Part shown: positions 6,978-16,283 of the stretch, in pieces | Position numbering within the stretch: the stretch's first letter is position 1 | Layout of the letters: the number at the start of each line of letters is the position of its first letter | From: an uncultured Clostridia bacterium | GTDB lineage: Bacteria > Bacillota_A > Clostridia > Oscillospirales > Acutalibacteraceae | Assembly (NCBI GenBank): GCA_937891215.1 | Contig: CALAEU010000152.1 | Coordinates: 1 to 18,158, forward strand | Direction: 5' to 3' | DNA length: 18,158 bases | Position numbers and translations under genes: made by a program | The notes under the pieces: generated by a model | The model's input: the letters and a program-made list of their open reading frames with translations, nothing else | What the model was told of the DNA's origin: nothing | The model's database searches: none

Positions 6978-8204
6978 TTAAAATGCCCAGTTGCCGTTTA
7001 TGAATATCGGGTATGCATTACCATCTTTGTAACCAGTAATGGTAAGGTCATCTGCCCCAATCATAAAGTCAACGTGAATCATACTGTCATTAACGCCGAG
7101 AGCCTGACACTCTTCGAGAGTCTTATTCTGAAAATCGTCAATAGTGTCACAGAAACCACGGCCTAATGCAACGTGACAACTTGCATTTTCATCAAAAAGA
7201 GTGTTGTAGAAAAGAATGCCTGTATTTGCTATAGGGCTATCCTGTGGAATAAGTGCTAATTCGCCAAGGTACGGAGCACCTTCGTCCATAGAAAGCATTT
7301 TATCAAGCAAATCTTTATTTTCTTTTGCGTCCCACGAAACTGCTTTACCATCTTTAAAAGTGATTTTGAAATCTTCAATTAACTGCCCTTGGTAAGAAAG
7401 TGGTTTTGTAGATACAAGAGTACCCTCTGCAAAACCTTTTTTAGGGGAAGTGAAAACTTCCTGTGTCGGTAAATTAGGATTGAAGAAATTACCTGAAAGA
7501 GTTTCTTCACCACCGCCGCACCAGTGTGCTTCGGGAATTAAATCTGCTCTGAAATTGGTACCATTTGAACTTTTGTATTCTAAATAATCAAATTTTTTCT
7601 CGTTAAGCCATTTTGTGCGTGTTTTTAAATTCTTGTTGTGGTTGTCCCATTCTTTAACAGGGTCATTATCTTTTGTAACATAAACAGTTTCTAAAATAGC
7701 ATCCCAGAGTTTGTTGTAAGCGTTTCTTTTAGTTTCATTAGGGAACACTTTTTTCGCCCACGCGTAAGACGGAACTGCCGCAATAGTCCATTGGTCTTTG
7801 TTTTCAAGTGCGTCACTGTATTTTTTTGTAACTTTATACCTTGCCATTTGTGATTTTTGCATCTTTTCGCGGTTAACACCTTTAAGTCCGTCAGGGTCTT
7901 CGCTTTCAATGTAAATTCTGCAAGGAATTTCTTCTACCATAAGTTTTAATTTTTCTTCTTTCCACAAAGGAACCTCAGAAAGAGATTTTAAACTTCTGTA
8001 TTTGTAATCTGTTTTTGTTATTGGCTGATAGGTCCAGTCAATGTCAACTCTTGAAGCACCTAATTTGTAACACTCTGTAACGAGTAAATTAATAAATTCG
8101 AACTGGTCTGCCTCTGCAATAATTCTTACGGGTTGCCCCTTTTTTATATTTGCACCGACTCTTGCTATAAGATGTGCATATTTCTTCATAATTGTTTTTG
8201 TCAT
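6978..8204 (-). CDS. Aminopeptidase, peptidase family M29 (AmpS/AmpT/PepS type)
   Basis: M29 enzymes are cytoplasmic two-metal exopeptidases that trim N-terminal residues from peptides. From the chosen ATG at 8204 (GGTGA 5 bases upstream) the protein has 408 residues, typical for M29; an ATG at 8216 without a ribosome site would add four. In the shorter numbering the metal ligands of the family appear in order and with matching spacing: E249 (TQEVFTSP), E315 (YLGELAL), H344 (ASCHVALG), H377 and D379 (IHVDFMIG). The SGNFFNPNLPT and VDFMIGADDLTITG blocks are characteristic. The position seven residues after the third ligand, a catalytic tyrosine in characterised members, is F351 here. It is the first gene of a unit with the phosphoesterase behind it, divergent from the secreted deacetylase gene. 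Confidence 0.93.
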   Translation of the reverse strand: MTKTIMKKYAHLIARVGANIKKGQPVRIIAEADQFEFINLLVTECYKLGASRVDIDWTYQPITKTDYKYRSLKSLSEVPLWKEEKLKLMVEEIPCRIYIESEDPDGLKGVNREKMQKSQMARYKVTKKYSDALENKDQWTIAAVPSYAWAKKVFPNETKRNAYNKLWDAILETVYVTKDNDPVKEWDNHNKNLKTRTKWLNEKKFDYLEYKSSNGTNFRADLIPEAHWCGGGEETLSGNFFNPNLPTQEVFTSPKKGFAEGTLVSTKPLSYQGQLIEDFKITFKDGKAVSWDAKENKDLLDKMLSMDEGAPYLGELALIPQDSPIANTGILFYNTLFDENASCHVALGRGFCDTIDDFQNKTLEECQALGVNDSMIHVDFMIGADDLTITGYKDGNAYPIFINGNWAF

Positions 8205-8238
8205 AAAGCTCACCATAATAAATTGATATATTTATATT

Positions 8239-8267
8239 ATTTTATCACAAATATTCTCTTTTTACAA
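8239..8267 (-). promoter_or_regulatory. Promoter of the aminopeptidase-phosphoesterase unit
   Basis: On the minus strand -35 TTGTAA (complement of 8262-8267) and -10 TAAAAT (8239-8244) have a 17-base spacer, with a TGA directly before the -10 that fits an extended -10 element. The predicted start lies near 8232, giving a leader of about 28 bases. The surrounding DNA is very AT-rich, so chance matches are easier here than elsewhere. Confidence 0.62.
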
Positions 8268-8313
8268 TTAGATATGAAAATAATATTAATTTTTTACAAT
8301 ATTGTTATTTTCA

Positions 8314-8342
8314 TTGAAGTTCGAAAAAAAGTAGTATATAAT
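8314..8342 (+). promoter_or_regulatory. Promoter of the secreted deacetylase gene, with a Spo0A-box-like heptamer at the start site
   Basis: The -35 TTGAAG (8314-8319) and perfect -10 TATAAT (8337-8342) are 17 bases apart. Transcription should begin near 8349, leaving a leader of about 60 bases. TGTCGAA (8349-8355), a match to the Bacillus/Clostridium Spo0A box, covers the predicted start site. A weaker related sequence GTTCGAA (8319-8325) follows the -35. The promoter is well supported; the box may be chance. Confidence 0.75.
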
Positions 8343-8408
8343 ATATGGTGTCGAAAAAAGTCGGGACGAGTTATTCGTGATATGGTTTAAGAAAAGAGAA
8401 GATGTAAA

Positions 8409-10763
8409 ATGAAAAAGAAAATAACTTTAATACTTAGTGTTGTGTTTTTGTGTGCCGTTCTTGTGGGTACAAGTGTTTTTGCATTTGCAAACTCCACACA
8501 GAAAACAGTGTTTGAAATCCATGAAAATAAAGTAATATGTTCACTTAAAACCTATGATGAAACTGCAACAGGGAAGGTAATAATTCCCGAGAAATATGAA
8601 GGCGTTATGGTAACAGGCATTGGGGAAAATGCTTTTTTAAAATGTAGTGAAGTAACAGAAGTGGTTGTGCCTAAAACTGTTGTGAATATCGGTGAGTTTT
8701 CACTTGGTTACATATTGGATGAAAACGGCGAAAAAGTAAAAAAAGAAAACTTTGTTATATGGGGTAGAGGTAACTCTGAAGCACATAAATATGCAAAAGA
8801 AAATGGTCTTACTTTTAAAGTTAATTTAACAACACCCGAACTTATTTCTGCAAAGAATTCTGCTTATGGTGTAACAATAAAATGGAATCCGGCAGAAAAC
8901 TCTGGGTGCTATTATGTTTATAGAAAGACAAAGAATAGTAAATGGGAAAGAATAGCGATTGTTAAGGGCGAAAAAGCAAACAGTTACCTTGATAAGACTG
9001 CAAAAAACGGAACGGATTACATATACACAGTTAAATCTGTTTTTGGTAACGAGGCGGGTGGCTACGATAAAAAAGGTGTGAGTGTCCATTATGTATCTGC
9101 ACCTGTTGTAACACTTTCAAATGTGAGAAATGGTGTTAAAATTTCCTGGACAAAAAATCCGAAAGCAACTCGTTACATGGTTTATAAAAAATTATCAACA
9201 GAAAAGAGTTTTACAAGAATCAAAGCAGTGCAATCAAATGTGTTATCGTACACAGATACTGCAGTGAAAAACAACCAGAATGCTTATTATTGTGTTGTAG
9301 CAATTGAAGGTGATATCAGAAGTGGATTCGAAACAAATAAGAGTAATATATTTTTACAATCCCCTAATGTAACTGGTGCAGGTAATCTTCAAAAAGGTAT
9401 TAAAGTCTATTGGCAAAAAGTTAATGGTGCAAAAAAATACAGAGTTTATCGCAAAGAAAATGGTAGTGCATGGGTAAGATTAGGTGATGTTTCTAGTGAT
9501 AATATTACATATATCGACAAGAATGTTAAATTTGGTTCAAAATATGAATATACGGTAAGAGCTCTTTCTGGTCAAAGTATAAGTACTTATACTAAAGTTG
9601 CGGCAACTTACAGAGTAGATTATCCAAGACTTAAAAAAGTTTCTGCAACTACAGGTGGTTTAAAAGTTTCATGGAATAAGGTGTCTATAGCAGAATATTA
9701 CACAATTTACCGAAGAATAGATAATGGCGATTGGAAAAAAATTGGCACCACAAAAAATGCGACAACTCTTTCGTTTACAGATAAAAATGTTGTATCAGGT
9801 GTTAATTATAACTATACAGTAATTGCGTGGTACAAAAAATCAAAAAGTACTTACGATTCAAAAGGCATTAATGGAATGTACTTTTCTTCACCAAAAATAA
9901 CTTCTGCAAGATGTTTTAAAAGTGAAAATATTGTTGTAGAGTGGAACAGTGTAGGTGGTGCACAAACCTACACAATTTACAAAAAAGAAAATAGTTCAAA
10001 TTATAAGGTCGTAAAAACAGTAGATGCAAATACACTTTCGTATACGGATACAGATATAAAAGTAGGAAATCAGTATTCATATATCATAAGAGCGACATCT
10101 TACTACGGGATTGTTAGTGGTAATTCAAACGTGAAAAGTGCAAGAGTTTTAGATTTAAAGAAACCTATGGTGGCACTCACCTTTGATGATGGTCCATCAA
10201 ATGGTCCGACAACAAGAATTTTAGATACACTTGAAAAATATAACTCACGAGCAACATTTTTTGTTGTAGGTTCAAGGGTGAATAGTTATAAATCCCAATT
10301 AAAGAGAGCATATAATCTTAATTGTGAAATAGGTAATCATACTTATAATCACAAAACATTGACTTCACTTTCAGCAAGTGGTGTTTTAAGTGAACTCAGT
10401 CAGACATCTTCAAAAATCGAAGGTGTTACGGGTGAAAAACCTGTTATAATGCGTCCTCCAGGAGGTTCATTTAATAATAGTACTGTAAAAAATAATGTTG
10501 GTGTGCCTATTATTATGTGGTCTGTGGATACTCGCGACTGGGAAAGCAGAAACTCTTCTAAAATTGTTTCTAACATTAAAAACAATGTCCGTGATGGCTC
10601 AATAGTTTTAATGCACGATTTGTATGATTCAACTGCAAGTGCAACTGAAACAATAGTGCCGTGGCTTATTAAAAATGGTTACCAGATAGTGACTGTTACA
10701 GAATTGATGGATGCAAAAGGAATTTCAATGCAAAACGGAAGTGCATATTATAGTGCAAAGTAA
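8409..10763 (+). CDS. Secreted modular polysaccharide deacetylase (LRR-like segment, five Fn3-like modules, NodB domain)
   Basis: A signal peptide (KKK start, hydrophobic core, likely cut after AFA near residue 27) sends the 784-residue protein out of the cell. Residues about 33-135 resemble a BspA-type leucine-rich segment (TGIGENAFLKCSEVTEVVVPK). Residues about 140-585 hold five modules of about 88 residues of Fn3 type, each with a tryptophan near its start, a Y-x-[IV]-[YF]-[RK]-[KR] strand, a S/T-[YF]-x-D turn and a Y-x-Y-x-[VI] strand. The C-terminus is a NodB metal-dependent deacetylase with all five motifs: TFDDGPS (D593, D594), H644-x3-H648, RPPGG (682-686), DTRDW (707-711) and LMHD (H736). 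It should remove acetyl groups from peptidoglycan, chitin-like or other acetylated glycans. There is no sortase signal or anchor, so the modules may hold it to wall or substrate. It is a single-gene unit with its own promoter and terminator. The ribosome site (AGAGAAG) is modest. Confidence 0.93.
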   Translation: MKKKITLILSVVFLCAVLVGTSVFAFANSTQKTVFEIHENKVICSLKTYDETATGKVIIPEKYEGVMVTGIGENAFLKCSEVTEVVVPKTVVNIGEFSLGYILDENGEKVKKENFVIWGRGNSEAHKYAKENGLTFKVNLTTPELISAKNSAYGVTIKWNPAENSGCYYVYRKTKNSKWERIAIVKGEKANSYLDKTAKNGTDYIYTVKSVFGNEAGGYDKKGVSVHYVSAPVVTLSNVRNGVKISWTKNPKATRYMVYKKLSTEKSFTRIKAVQSNVLSYTDTAVKNNQNAYYCVVAIEGDIRSGFETNKSNIFLQSPNVTGAGNLQKGIKVYWQKVNGAKKYRVYRKENGSAWVRLGDVSSDNITYIDKNVKFGSKYEYTVRALSGQSISTYTKVAATYRVDYPRLKKVSATTGGLKVSWNKVSIAEYYTIYRRIDNGDWKKIGTTKNATTLSFTDKNVVSGVNYNYTVIAWYKKSKSTYDSKGINGMYFSSPKITSARCFKSENIVVEWNSVGGAQTYTIYKKENSSNYKVVKTVDANTLSYTDTDIKVGNQYSYIIRATSYYGIVSGNSNVKSARVLDLKKPMVALTFDDGPSNGPTTRILDTLEKYNSRATFFVVGSRVNSYKSQLKRAYNLNCEIGNHTYNHKTLTSLSASGVLSELSQTSSKIEGVTGEKPVIMRPPGGSFNNSTVKNNVGVPIIMWSVDTRDWESRNSSKIVSNIKNNVRDGSIVLMHDLYDSTASATETIVPWLIKNGYQIVTVTELMDAKGISMQNGSAYYSAK

Positions 10764-10771
10764 ATAAAAGT

Positions 10772-10810
10772 AACCGGTAGTAGTTAGATGAACTGCTACC
10801 GGTTTTATTG
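10772..10810 (+). terminator. Intrinsic terminator of the secreted deacetylase gene
   Basis: A 12-bp stem with one G-T pair (AACCGGTAGTAG at 10772-10783 with CTGCTACCGGTT at 10793-10804) closes a 9-base loop and runs into TTTTATTG and a further T-rich stretch. It begins 9 bases after the stop codon. Confidence 0.9.
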
Positions 10811-10820
10811 CTTTAAACTC

Positions 10821-10850
10821 TTTACAATTTATTTAGTTTTATGTTATAAT
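10821..10850 (+). promoter_or_regulatory. Extended -10 promoter of the recJ-rel-dtd-MBL-hemZ operon
   Basis: TTTACA (10821-10826), an 18-base spacer and a perfect TATAAT (10845-10850) preceded by TGT, the extended -10 element. The predicted start is near 10857, about 40 bases before the recJ start codon. I found no convincing second promoter between recJ and rel. Confidence 0.78.
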
Positions 10851-10895
10851 AAAATGTAATTTTATATCCTGATGTTATATTAGATAGGTGATACT

Positions 10896-12929
10896 TTGAA
10901 TCGAAAAAAATGGATTGTCAGCGAGAGCAACAGAGATATTGCCGCAGAGATTGCAGAGAATTGTGGCGTTGACCCTTTTGCCGCATATTTACTGGTTGCG
11001 CGTGGTATGACAGATGAATTTTTAGTTGAAAGTTTTTTATACGATACCGATATTATAGACCCGTTTTTACTTCCCGATATGGAAAAGGCTTGTGAAAGAA
11101 TAAAGTCTGCTATGGAAAATGGTGAAAAGATTACGGTTTTCGGTGATTATGATGCTGACGGTGTTACATCAACGGCGTTGCTTTACTCATATCTTTCTAA
11201 AAATGGAGCTAATGTAGATTACTATATTCCTGACCGTGCAGGTGAGGGGTATGGTATGAATATTGATGCTATTGGAAGTCTTAAAGAACGAGGAACATCG
11301 CTTATTATAACTGTCGATAATGGTATTTCTGCTATTGAAGAAATTGAAAAAGCTAAGAAATTATCAATAGATGTTGTTGTAACCGACCACCACCAGTGTG
11401 GAGAAATTTTGCCAGATGCAGTAGCAGTAGTTGACCCGCACAGAAAAGACTGTGATATTGAGTTTCGTGAATGGGCAGGTGTTGGTGTTGCGTTTAAACT
11501 CGTTTCTGCTTTAGCTGATTGCGACGCTTACGATTTGTTGGACGAATATGGCGATATTTTAGCAATAGGAACAATTGCCGATATTGTATCGTTAAAAGGT
11601 GAAAACAGAATATTAGTGAGAAGTGGACTTTCTGTTCTTAATGATGCTTATCAAAGTGGAACATTAAGAAAAGGGCTTAAAGCACTTATAGATGAGTCAG
11701 GTACAAATAAAAATATGACTTCAATGAGTGCGGCATTCAGAATTGCACCAAGAATAAATGCTGCAGGGCGAATGGGTTCTGCAAGCAGAGCAATAAAACT
11801 TTTACTTACAGATGATACGGAAGAAGCGGCTCTTTTAGCTAGTGAAATAGGTTCAGCCAATTCCGAAAGACAATCGACAGAAAGTGGAATTACAGAGTCT
11901 GCTGAAAAATTTATTGAAGAACATCCTGAAATCAAATTTGCAAGAGTTATTGTTGTGGATGGTGAAGATTGGCATCAGGGCGTAATTGGTATAGTTGCGT
12001 CACGCCTTTGCGAAAAATATGGAAAACCGTGTATTGTTATTTCAAAATCGGGAGATATTGCAAAAGGCAGTGGCAGAAGTGTTGAAGGTTTTTCGCTTTA
12101 TGATGCACTTTTGTATTGTAAAGATATTTTAGTGCAATACGGTGGTCATAAACTGGCGGCAGGACTTACAGTGGAAACAAAAAATATTGATGTGTTCAGA
12201 GCACTCGTGAACGAATATGCGAAAAAAAATGATTCGGCATTACCTGTACTTAAACTGGATTGTAAATTGAATCCTGCATCAGTTTCTCTTGAATTGCTTT
12301 CATCAATAAGTATTTTAGAGCCTTTCGGTGCAGAAAATCCTCAACCGCTTTTTGGACTTTTGGGTATGAAGATTACAGGTATTCAACCTGTTGGTAGTAA
12401 TAAACATATAAGACTTACCGTAAATAAAAATGGTGTAAATTTACCTGTTATGCTCTTTTCTGTTACACCTGAAGATTTCCCTTACTGTGTTTCGGATGTT
12501 GTCGATTTGGCAATAAGACTTTCACAAAATGAATATATGGGCGAAACAAAGGTAAGTATACAGATAAAAGATATTAAATTAAGTGTTATGGATGACGATA
12601 AAGTTCAGAAGAGCCTTATGCTTTATGAGAGTTTCAGGCGTGGCGATGTCTTAACAGAAGAACAAAAGAAAATTCTTTTACCAGACCGAGAATTCTGTGG
12701 TAATGTTTACAGATTTTTAAGGGCAAATAATGGCTTTTGTGCCAATGAAGAAATATTGTGTTACAGATTAGGGTTAAAAGAAGAAAAACTTGCAGTTTTA
12801 AAAGTAGCACTAGATATGTTCATTGAATTACAGGTAATAAATTTAGAAAATGATAAATATTTTTTACCTGCAGAACAAAAAAAGGTAGTTTTAGAAAATT
12901 CTGTTTTATATCAAAGCTTATTGAATTAA
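10896..12929 (+). CDS. recJ: Single-stranded-DNA-specific exonuclease RecJ
   Basis: RecJ degrades single-stranded DNA 5' to 3' in recombination and mismatch or base-excision repair. The DHH phosphoesterase motifs are complete: VFGDYDADG at 81-89, ITVDNG at 138-143, VVTDHHQCGE at 161-170 and LAIGTIAD near 215. PRINAAGRMGSA near 285-296 and the DHHA1 block GGHKLAAG follow. The C-terminal 200 residues, including LLPDREFCGNVYRFLR, match the extra domain of Firmicute RecJ, which explains the 677-residue length. The start is TTG at 10896, with AGGTGA 4 bases upstream. I prefer it because no ATG nearby keeps the family's N-terminus. It is the first gene of the operon and is followed 43 bases later by rel, a common clostridial order. 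Confidence 0.96.
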   Translation: MNRKKWIVSESNRDIAAEIAENCGVDPFAAYLLVARGMTDEFLVESFLYDTDIIDPFLLPDMEKACERIKSAMENGEKITVFGDYDADGVTSTALLYSYLSKNGANVDYYIPDRAGEGYGMNIDAIGSLKERGTSLIITVDNGISAIEEIEKAKKLSIDVVVTDHHQCGEILPDAVAVVDPHRKDCDIEFREWAGVGVAFKLVSALADCDAYDLLDEYGDILAIGTIADIVSLKGENRILVRSGLSVLNDAYQSGTLRKGLKALIDESGTNKNMTSMSAAFRIAPRINAAGRMGSASRAIKLLLTDDTEEAALLASEIGSANSERQSTESGITESAEKFIEEHPEIKFARVIVVDGEDWHQGVIGIVASRLCEKYGKPCIVISKSGDIAKGSGRSVEGFSLYDALLYCKDILVQYGGHKLAAGLTVETKNIDVFRALVNEYAKKNDSALPVLKLDCKLNPASVSLELLSSISILEPFGAENPQPLFGLLGMKITGIQPVGSNKHIRLTVNKNGVNLPVMLFSVTPEDFPYCVSDVVDLAIRLSQNEYMGETKVSIQIKDIKLSVMDDDKVQKSLMLYESFRRGDVLTEEQKKILLPDREFCGNVYRFLRANNGFCANEEILCYRLGLKEEKLAVLKVALDMFIELQVINLENDKYFLPAEQKKVVLENSVLYQSLLN

Positions 12930-12972
12930 TTTAATTTAAATTAAAACTGATTTACGAAAGGAGGAAACAGGT

Positions 12973-15177
12973 GTGGATGATAATACATCAGTAAAAATCA
13001 TGTATGAAGATTTAAGAGAACAGGCTAGTACACAATTTAATGAAGATGAACTGAAAATGCTTGATAAAGCATTCTCTGTTGCAAATGAAAAACATAAAGA
13101 GCAAAAACGTTCATCTGGCGAACCTTATATAATCCACCCTGTATCCGTTGCAAAAATTGTTCTTGATTACGGTATGGATTGTGCATCCGTAGTTGCGGCG
13201 TTATTACACGATACAGTTGAAGATACTGACCTTACTTTAGAAGAAGTAGATGAGATTTTCGGTGAGGAAATTACTCATCTTGTAGATGGTCTTACAAAAC
13301 TCGGTAAAGTACCACTTGATATTAAAGATAAGGAAGAACAACAAGCAGAGAATGTAAGAAAAATGCTTCTTGCAATGTCGCAGGATATAAGAATAATAAT
13401 TGTAAAACTTGCAGACAGACTTCATAATATAAGAACTCTCAATTTTGTCGCACCACAAAAGCGTAGAGATAAAGCGTTGGAAACACTTGAAATTTACGCA
13501 CCTATTGCTCATAGATTAGGTATCAGGGCGATGAAAGAAGAACTTGAAGACAGAGCAATAAGTTACCTTGACCCGATTGGCTATAAAGAAATTGAAGATA
13601 ACCTTTCAAGTCAGGGCAGATCATATAAAGAATTCCTTGAAACAATTAAAAAACAGATTCACGACAGAATTATGGAAGTTGTGCCTGATGTTACAATTGA
13701 AGGCAGAATTAAAAGTGTCCATGGTATATACAGAAAAATGTATATGCAAAACAAGGAATTCAACGAAATATATGATGTTTATGCAGTAAGAATTATTGTT
13801 GATAATACTATTCAGTGTTATGACTGCCTTGGCATTATACACGATATGTTCACGCCTATTCCTGGCAGATTCAAAGATTATATTTCTACTCCGAAACCGA
13901 ATATGTATCAGTCACTTCATACAACAGTTATCGGTAAAGCTGCAATACCTTTTGAGGTTCAAATAAGAACGTGGGATATGCACAAAACCGCAGAGTATGG
14001 TATTGCTGCACACTGGAAATATAAATTGGGGCTCAACGGAACTGCAAAATTTGAAGAAAGACTTTCATGGATTCGTCAACTTCTTGAAGCACAGAAAGAA
14101 GCAGACGATGTTAAAGATATTGTAAGAACAATCAAAAGTGATTTAGTCCCTGAAGAAGTGTTTGTATTTACTCCAAAAGGTGATGTTATAAATCTTCCTT
14201 TAGGTGCGACTGTTATTGACTTTGCTTATGCTATTCACTCGGCTATCGGTGCTAAAATGATCGGTGCTAAAGTTAATGGTAAAATAGTGCCTATTGATTA
14301 TAAAGTTAAAACTGGTGAAATTGTTGAGGTTCTCACTTCTTCCCAACCAGGCAAAGGTCCTAGCAGGGACTGGCTCACTATTGTTAAAACAAGTGGAGCA
14401 AAAACAAAAATCCGTTCATGGTTCAAAAAAGAACGCAGAGAAGAAAATATTGCAGAAGGTAAATTGCAACTTGAAAGAGAAATCAGAAGAAATAAGTTGC
14501 ACTTTACTGATGAAGAAATTGCTACAATTGTCACAAAACTCAAAGAAAGACAACATTGTAACAGTGAAGAAGATTTTTTTGCAGCAATTGGTTATGGCGG
14601 TATTCCTATTACAAGACTTTTGCCATATATAAGGGAAGAGTATCACAGATTAGCTTCCCAAAAACAACCTGATCAGATTAAGGTTGTAGAAGAGCCTAAA
14701 CCTGTAAAACGTGCAAAAGGTGAGGGGGTTATTGTTGAGGGAATTGACAATTGCCTTATTAAACTTTCACGTTGCTGTGCGCCTATTCCAGGTGACGAGA
14801 TTATAGGTTTTATAACTAGAGGTCACGGTGTTTCTATCCATAAACGCGACTGTCCTAATGTACCGCAGGATATTGAAAAATCACCTGAACCATACAGATG
14901 GGTTGAGGCATCATGGAGTGCGGGTACAGAAACAAAAGAATTCAACGCAACTATTGCAGTTCTGTGTGAACCATCTGCATTTATTATGGCAGATATAGCA
15001 AATGTATTAGCAGAAATGCGTATTATGATAAATGCTGTAAATACCCGCGGTGAAAAAGGTGGCAGAGGTACTGTATTTATTACTGTAACGGTAAAAAGTA
15101 CAGATTCTCTTAATGTGCTTATTTCAAGACTTAAAAATGTTCAGGGTGTTATAGATATTACAAGGAGAACTAACTGA
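12973..15177 (+). CDS. rel: Bifunctional (p)ppGpp synthetase/hydrolase Rel (RelA/SpoT homologue)
   Basis: Rel makes and breaks the stringent-response alarmone (p)ppGpp. In its 734 residues I see an N-terminal HD hydrolase (IIHP with H55, LLHDTVEDT with H79-D80, [10 protein letters not shown] with D148) and a synthetase domain. The latter carries SVHGIYRKM near 249-257, [19 protein letters not shown] at 298-316 and [28 protein letters not shown] domain follows at about 395-455, then a zinc-finger-like region with C601, C602, H624 and C627, and an ACT domain from about 658 to the end. The RFKD sequence is the RxKD signature of bifunctional enzymes, as opposed to ExDD of synthesis-only RelA. Both active sites look intact. 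The start is GTG at 12973, with a strong AAGGAGG 8 bases upstream. Its stop overlaps the dtd start (TGATG). Confidence 0.97.
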   Translation: MDDNTSVKIMYEDLREQASTQFNEDELKMLDKAFSVANEKHKEQKRSSGEPYIIHPVSVAKIVLDYGMDCASVVAALLHDTVEDTDLTLEEVDEIFGEEITHLVDGLTKLGKVPLDIKDKEEQQAENVRKMLLAMSQDIRIIIVKLADRLHNIRTLNFVAPQKRRDKALETLEIYAPIAHRLGIRAMKEELEDRAISYLDPIGYKEIEDNLSSQGRSYKEFLETIKKQIHDRIMEVVPDVTIEGRIKSVHGIYRKMYMQNKEFNEIYDVYAVRIIVDNTIQCYDCLGIIHDMFTPIPGRFKDYISTPKPNMYQSLHTTVIGKAAIPFEVQIRTWDMHKTAEYGIAAHWKYKLGLNGTAKFEERLSWIRQLLEAQKEADDVKDIVRTIKSDLVPEEVFVFTPKGDVINLPLGATVIDFAYAIHSAIGAKMIGAKVNGKIVPIDYKVKTGEIVEVLTSSQPGKGPSRDWLTIVKTSGAKTKIRSWFKKERREENIAEGKLQLEREIRRNKLHFTDEEIATIVTKLKERQHCNSEEDFFAAIGYGGIPITRLLPYIREEYHRLASQKQPDQIKVVEEPKPVKRAKGEGVIVEGIDNCLIKLSRCCAPIPGDEIIGFITRGHGVSIHKRDCPNVPQDIEKSPEPYRWVEASWSAGTETKEFNATIAVLCEPSAFIMADIANVLAEMRIMINAVNTRGEKGGRGTVFITVTVKSTDSLNVLISRLKNVQGVIDITRRTN

Positions 15178-15632
15178 TGAAGGCAGTAATTCAGCGTGTA
15201 CAGGAAGCAAGTGTAAAAGTAGATGGTGAACTGGTTTCATCTATAGGCAAAGGCTATATGTTACTTTTAGGTGTTATGAAAGGTGACACTGAAAAAGAAG
15301 CGGAGTTACTTGCAAGAAAAACCGCATCTTTAAGAGTATTTGAAGATGAAAACGGAAAGATGAATTTATCCGTAAATGATATTGGTGGAGAAATTCTTTC
15401 TGTTTCACAGTTTACTCTTTGTGCTGATTGCAAAAAAGGTAACAGACCATCATTTATAAACAGCGAAGAGCCTGAAAAAGCAAATGCTCTTTATGAATAT
15501 TTCTGTAACGAACTTTTAAAAAATGGAGTAAAAGCAGTAAAAAAAGGTGTTTTCGGTGCAGATATGAAAGTCAGTTTAATAAATGACGGACCGGTTACTA
15601 TTACTTATGATACTGATTTATGGTTAGGATAA
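15177..15632 (+). CDS. dtd: D-aminoacyl-tRNA deacylase
   Basis: Dtd frees tRNAs wrongly charged with D-amino acids or glycine, keeping them out of protein synthesis. The 151-residue length is typical. The two active-site signatures are present: SVSQFTL at about 75-81 and the cross-subunit NDGPVT at about 136-141, which places the Gly-cisPro pair in the pocket. The ATG overlaps the rel stop by one base and has AAGGAGAA 7 bases upstream within rel. Rel-dtd-MBL-hemZ is a common arrangement in Clostridia. Confidence 0.97.
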   Translation: MKAVIQRVQEASVKVDGELVSSIGKGYMLLLGVMKGDTEKEAELLARKTASLRVFEDENGKMNLSVNDIGGEILSVSQFTLCADCKKGNRPSFINSEEPEKANALYEYFCNELLKNGVKAVKKGVFGADMKVSLINDGPVTITYDTDLWLG

Positions 15633-15641
15633 AGTTTAATT

Positions 15642-16283
15642 ATGTATATTAAAAGATTACCATTAGGCGATATTGGGGCGAATTGTTATATAATTTGCGA
15701 TGAAGAAACAAAAGTCGGAGCAGTTTTGGATGTCGGCGGATTTTCAGACGAGTTATTAAACGAAATAAAACAGTCGGGTATGGAAGAATTAAAATACATT
15801 CTTTGTACTCACGGCCACTTTGACCACATCGCAGGAGTAAAAAGATTAAAAGAAATATATAAAGGTGCAAAAATCGTTATTGGCGAAAAAGAAGCAGTTT
15901 TAACAGAAGATACTGAAAAAAATGTTGCTGATTATTTCGGCGCATCTTTTGAGTGTTTTAAACCCGATATTCTTGTAAAAGAAAACGATGTTTTAGAAAT
16001 CGGTAGTAAAAAACTAAGAGTTCTTGAAACACCCGGGCACAGTCTTGGCGGAGTGTGTTATATTTGTGATGAAGATAAATTTCTTTTTTCAGGTGACACA
16101 CTCTTTAAACTCACAGTCGGTAGAACTGATTTGTGGGGCGGTAATTTAAATGAACTTTTAAGTTCTGTAGAAAAACTTATGTTGCTCACTGACGATTACG
16201 AAGTTTTTACCGGTCATAATATTTCTGCCACTATTGGTAGTGAACGAGTAAGAAACAGGTATTTAAGAAAAAAGAGAATATGA
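15642..16283 (+). CDS. MBL-fold metallohydrolase, glyoxalase II-like (YqgX/YcbL group)
   Basis: The 213 residues form one metallo-beta-lactamase domain with a full two-metal site: T-H57-x-H59-x-D61-H62 (THGHFDHI), H133 (TPGHSLGG), D152 (FSGDTLF) and H192 (TGHNISATIG). It lacks the C-terminal substrate domain of true hydroxyacylglutathione hydrolases, so it belongs to the short group found in many Gram-positives. A thioester is the likely substrate class, but the natural substrate is unknown. It starts 10 bases after dtd with only a weak upstream AGGATAAAG and overlaps the hemZ start by four bases (ATGA), so it is probably translated together with its neighbours. Confidence 0.9.
   Translation: MYIKRLPLGDIGANCYIICDEETKVGAVLDVGGFSDELLNEIKQSGMEELKYILCTHGHFDHIAGVKRLKEIYKGAKIVIGEKEAVLTEDTEKNVADYFGASFECFKPDILVKENDVLEIGSKKLRVLETPGHSLGGVCYICDEDKFLFSGDTLFKLTVGRTDLWGGNLNELLSSVEKLMLLTDDYEVFTGHNISATIGSERVRNRYLRKKRI

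Noticed and set aside
12931..12944. Perfect 14-base palindrome TTAATTTAAATTAA between recJ and rel
   Set aside because: It is made only of A and T in an AT-rich genome, has no GC stem or T-run and does not act as a terminator; chance is the simpler explanation.
14298..14646. Minus-strand open frames within rel
   Set aside because: They overlap conserved TGS and helical parts of Rel on the other strand and lack ribosome sites and promoters.
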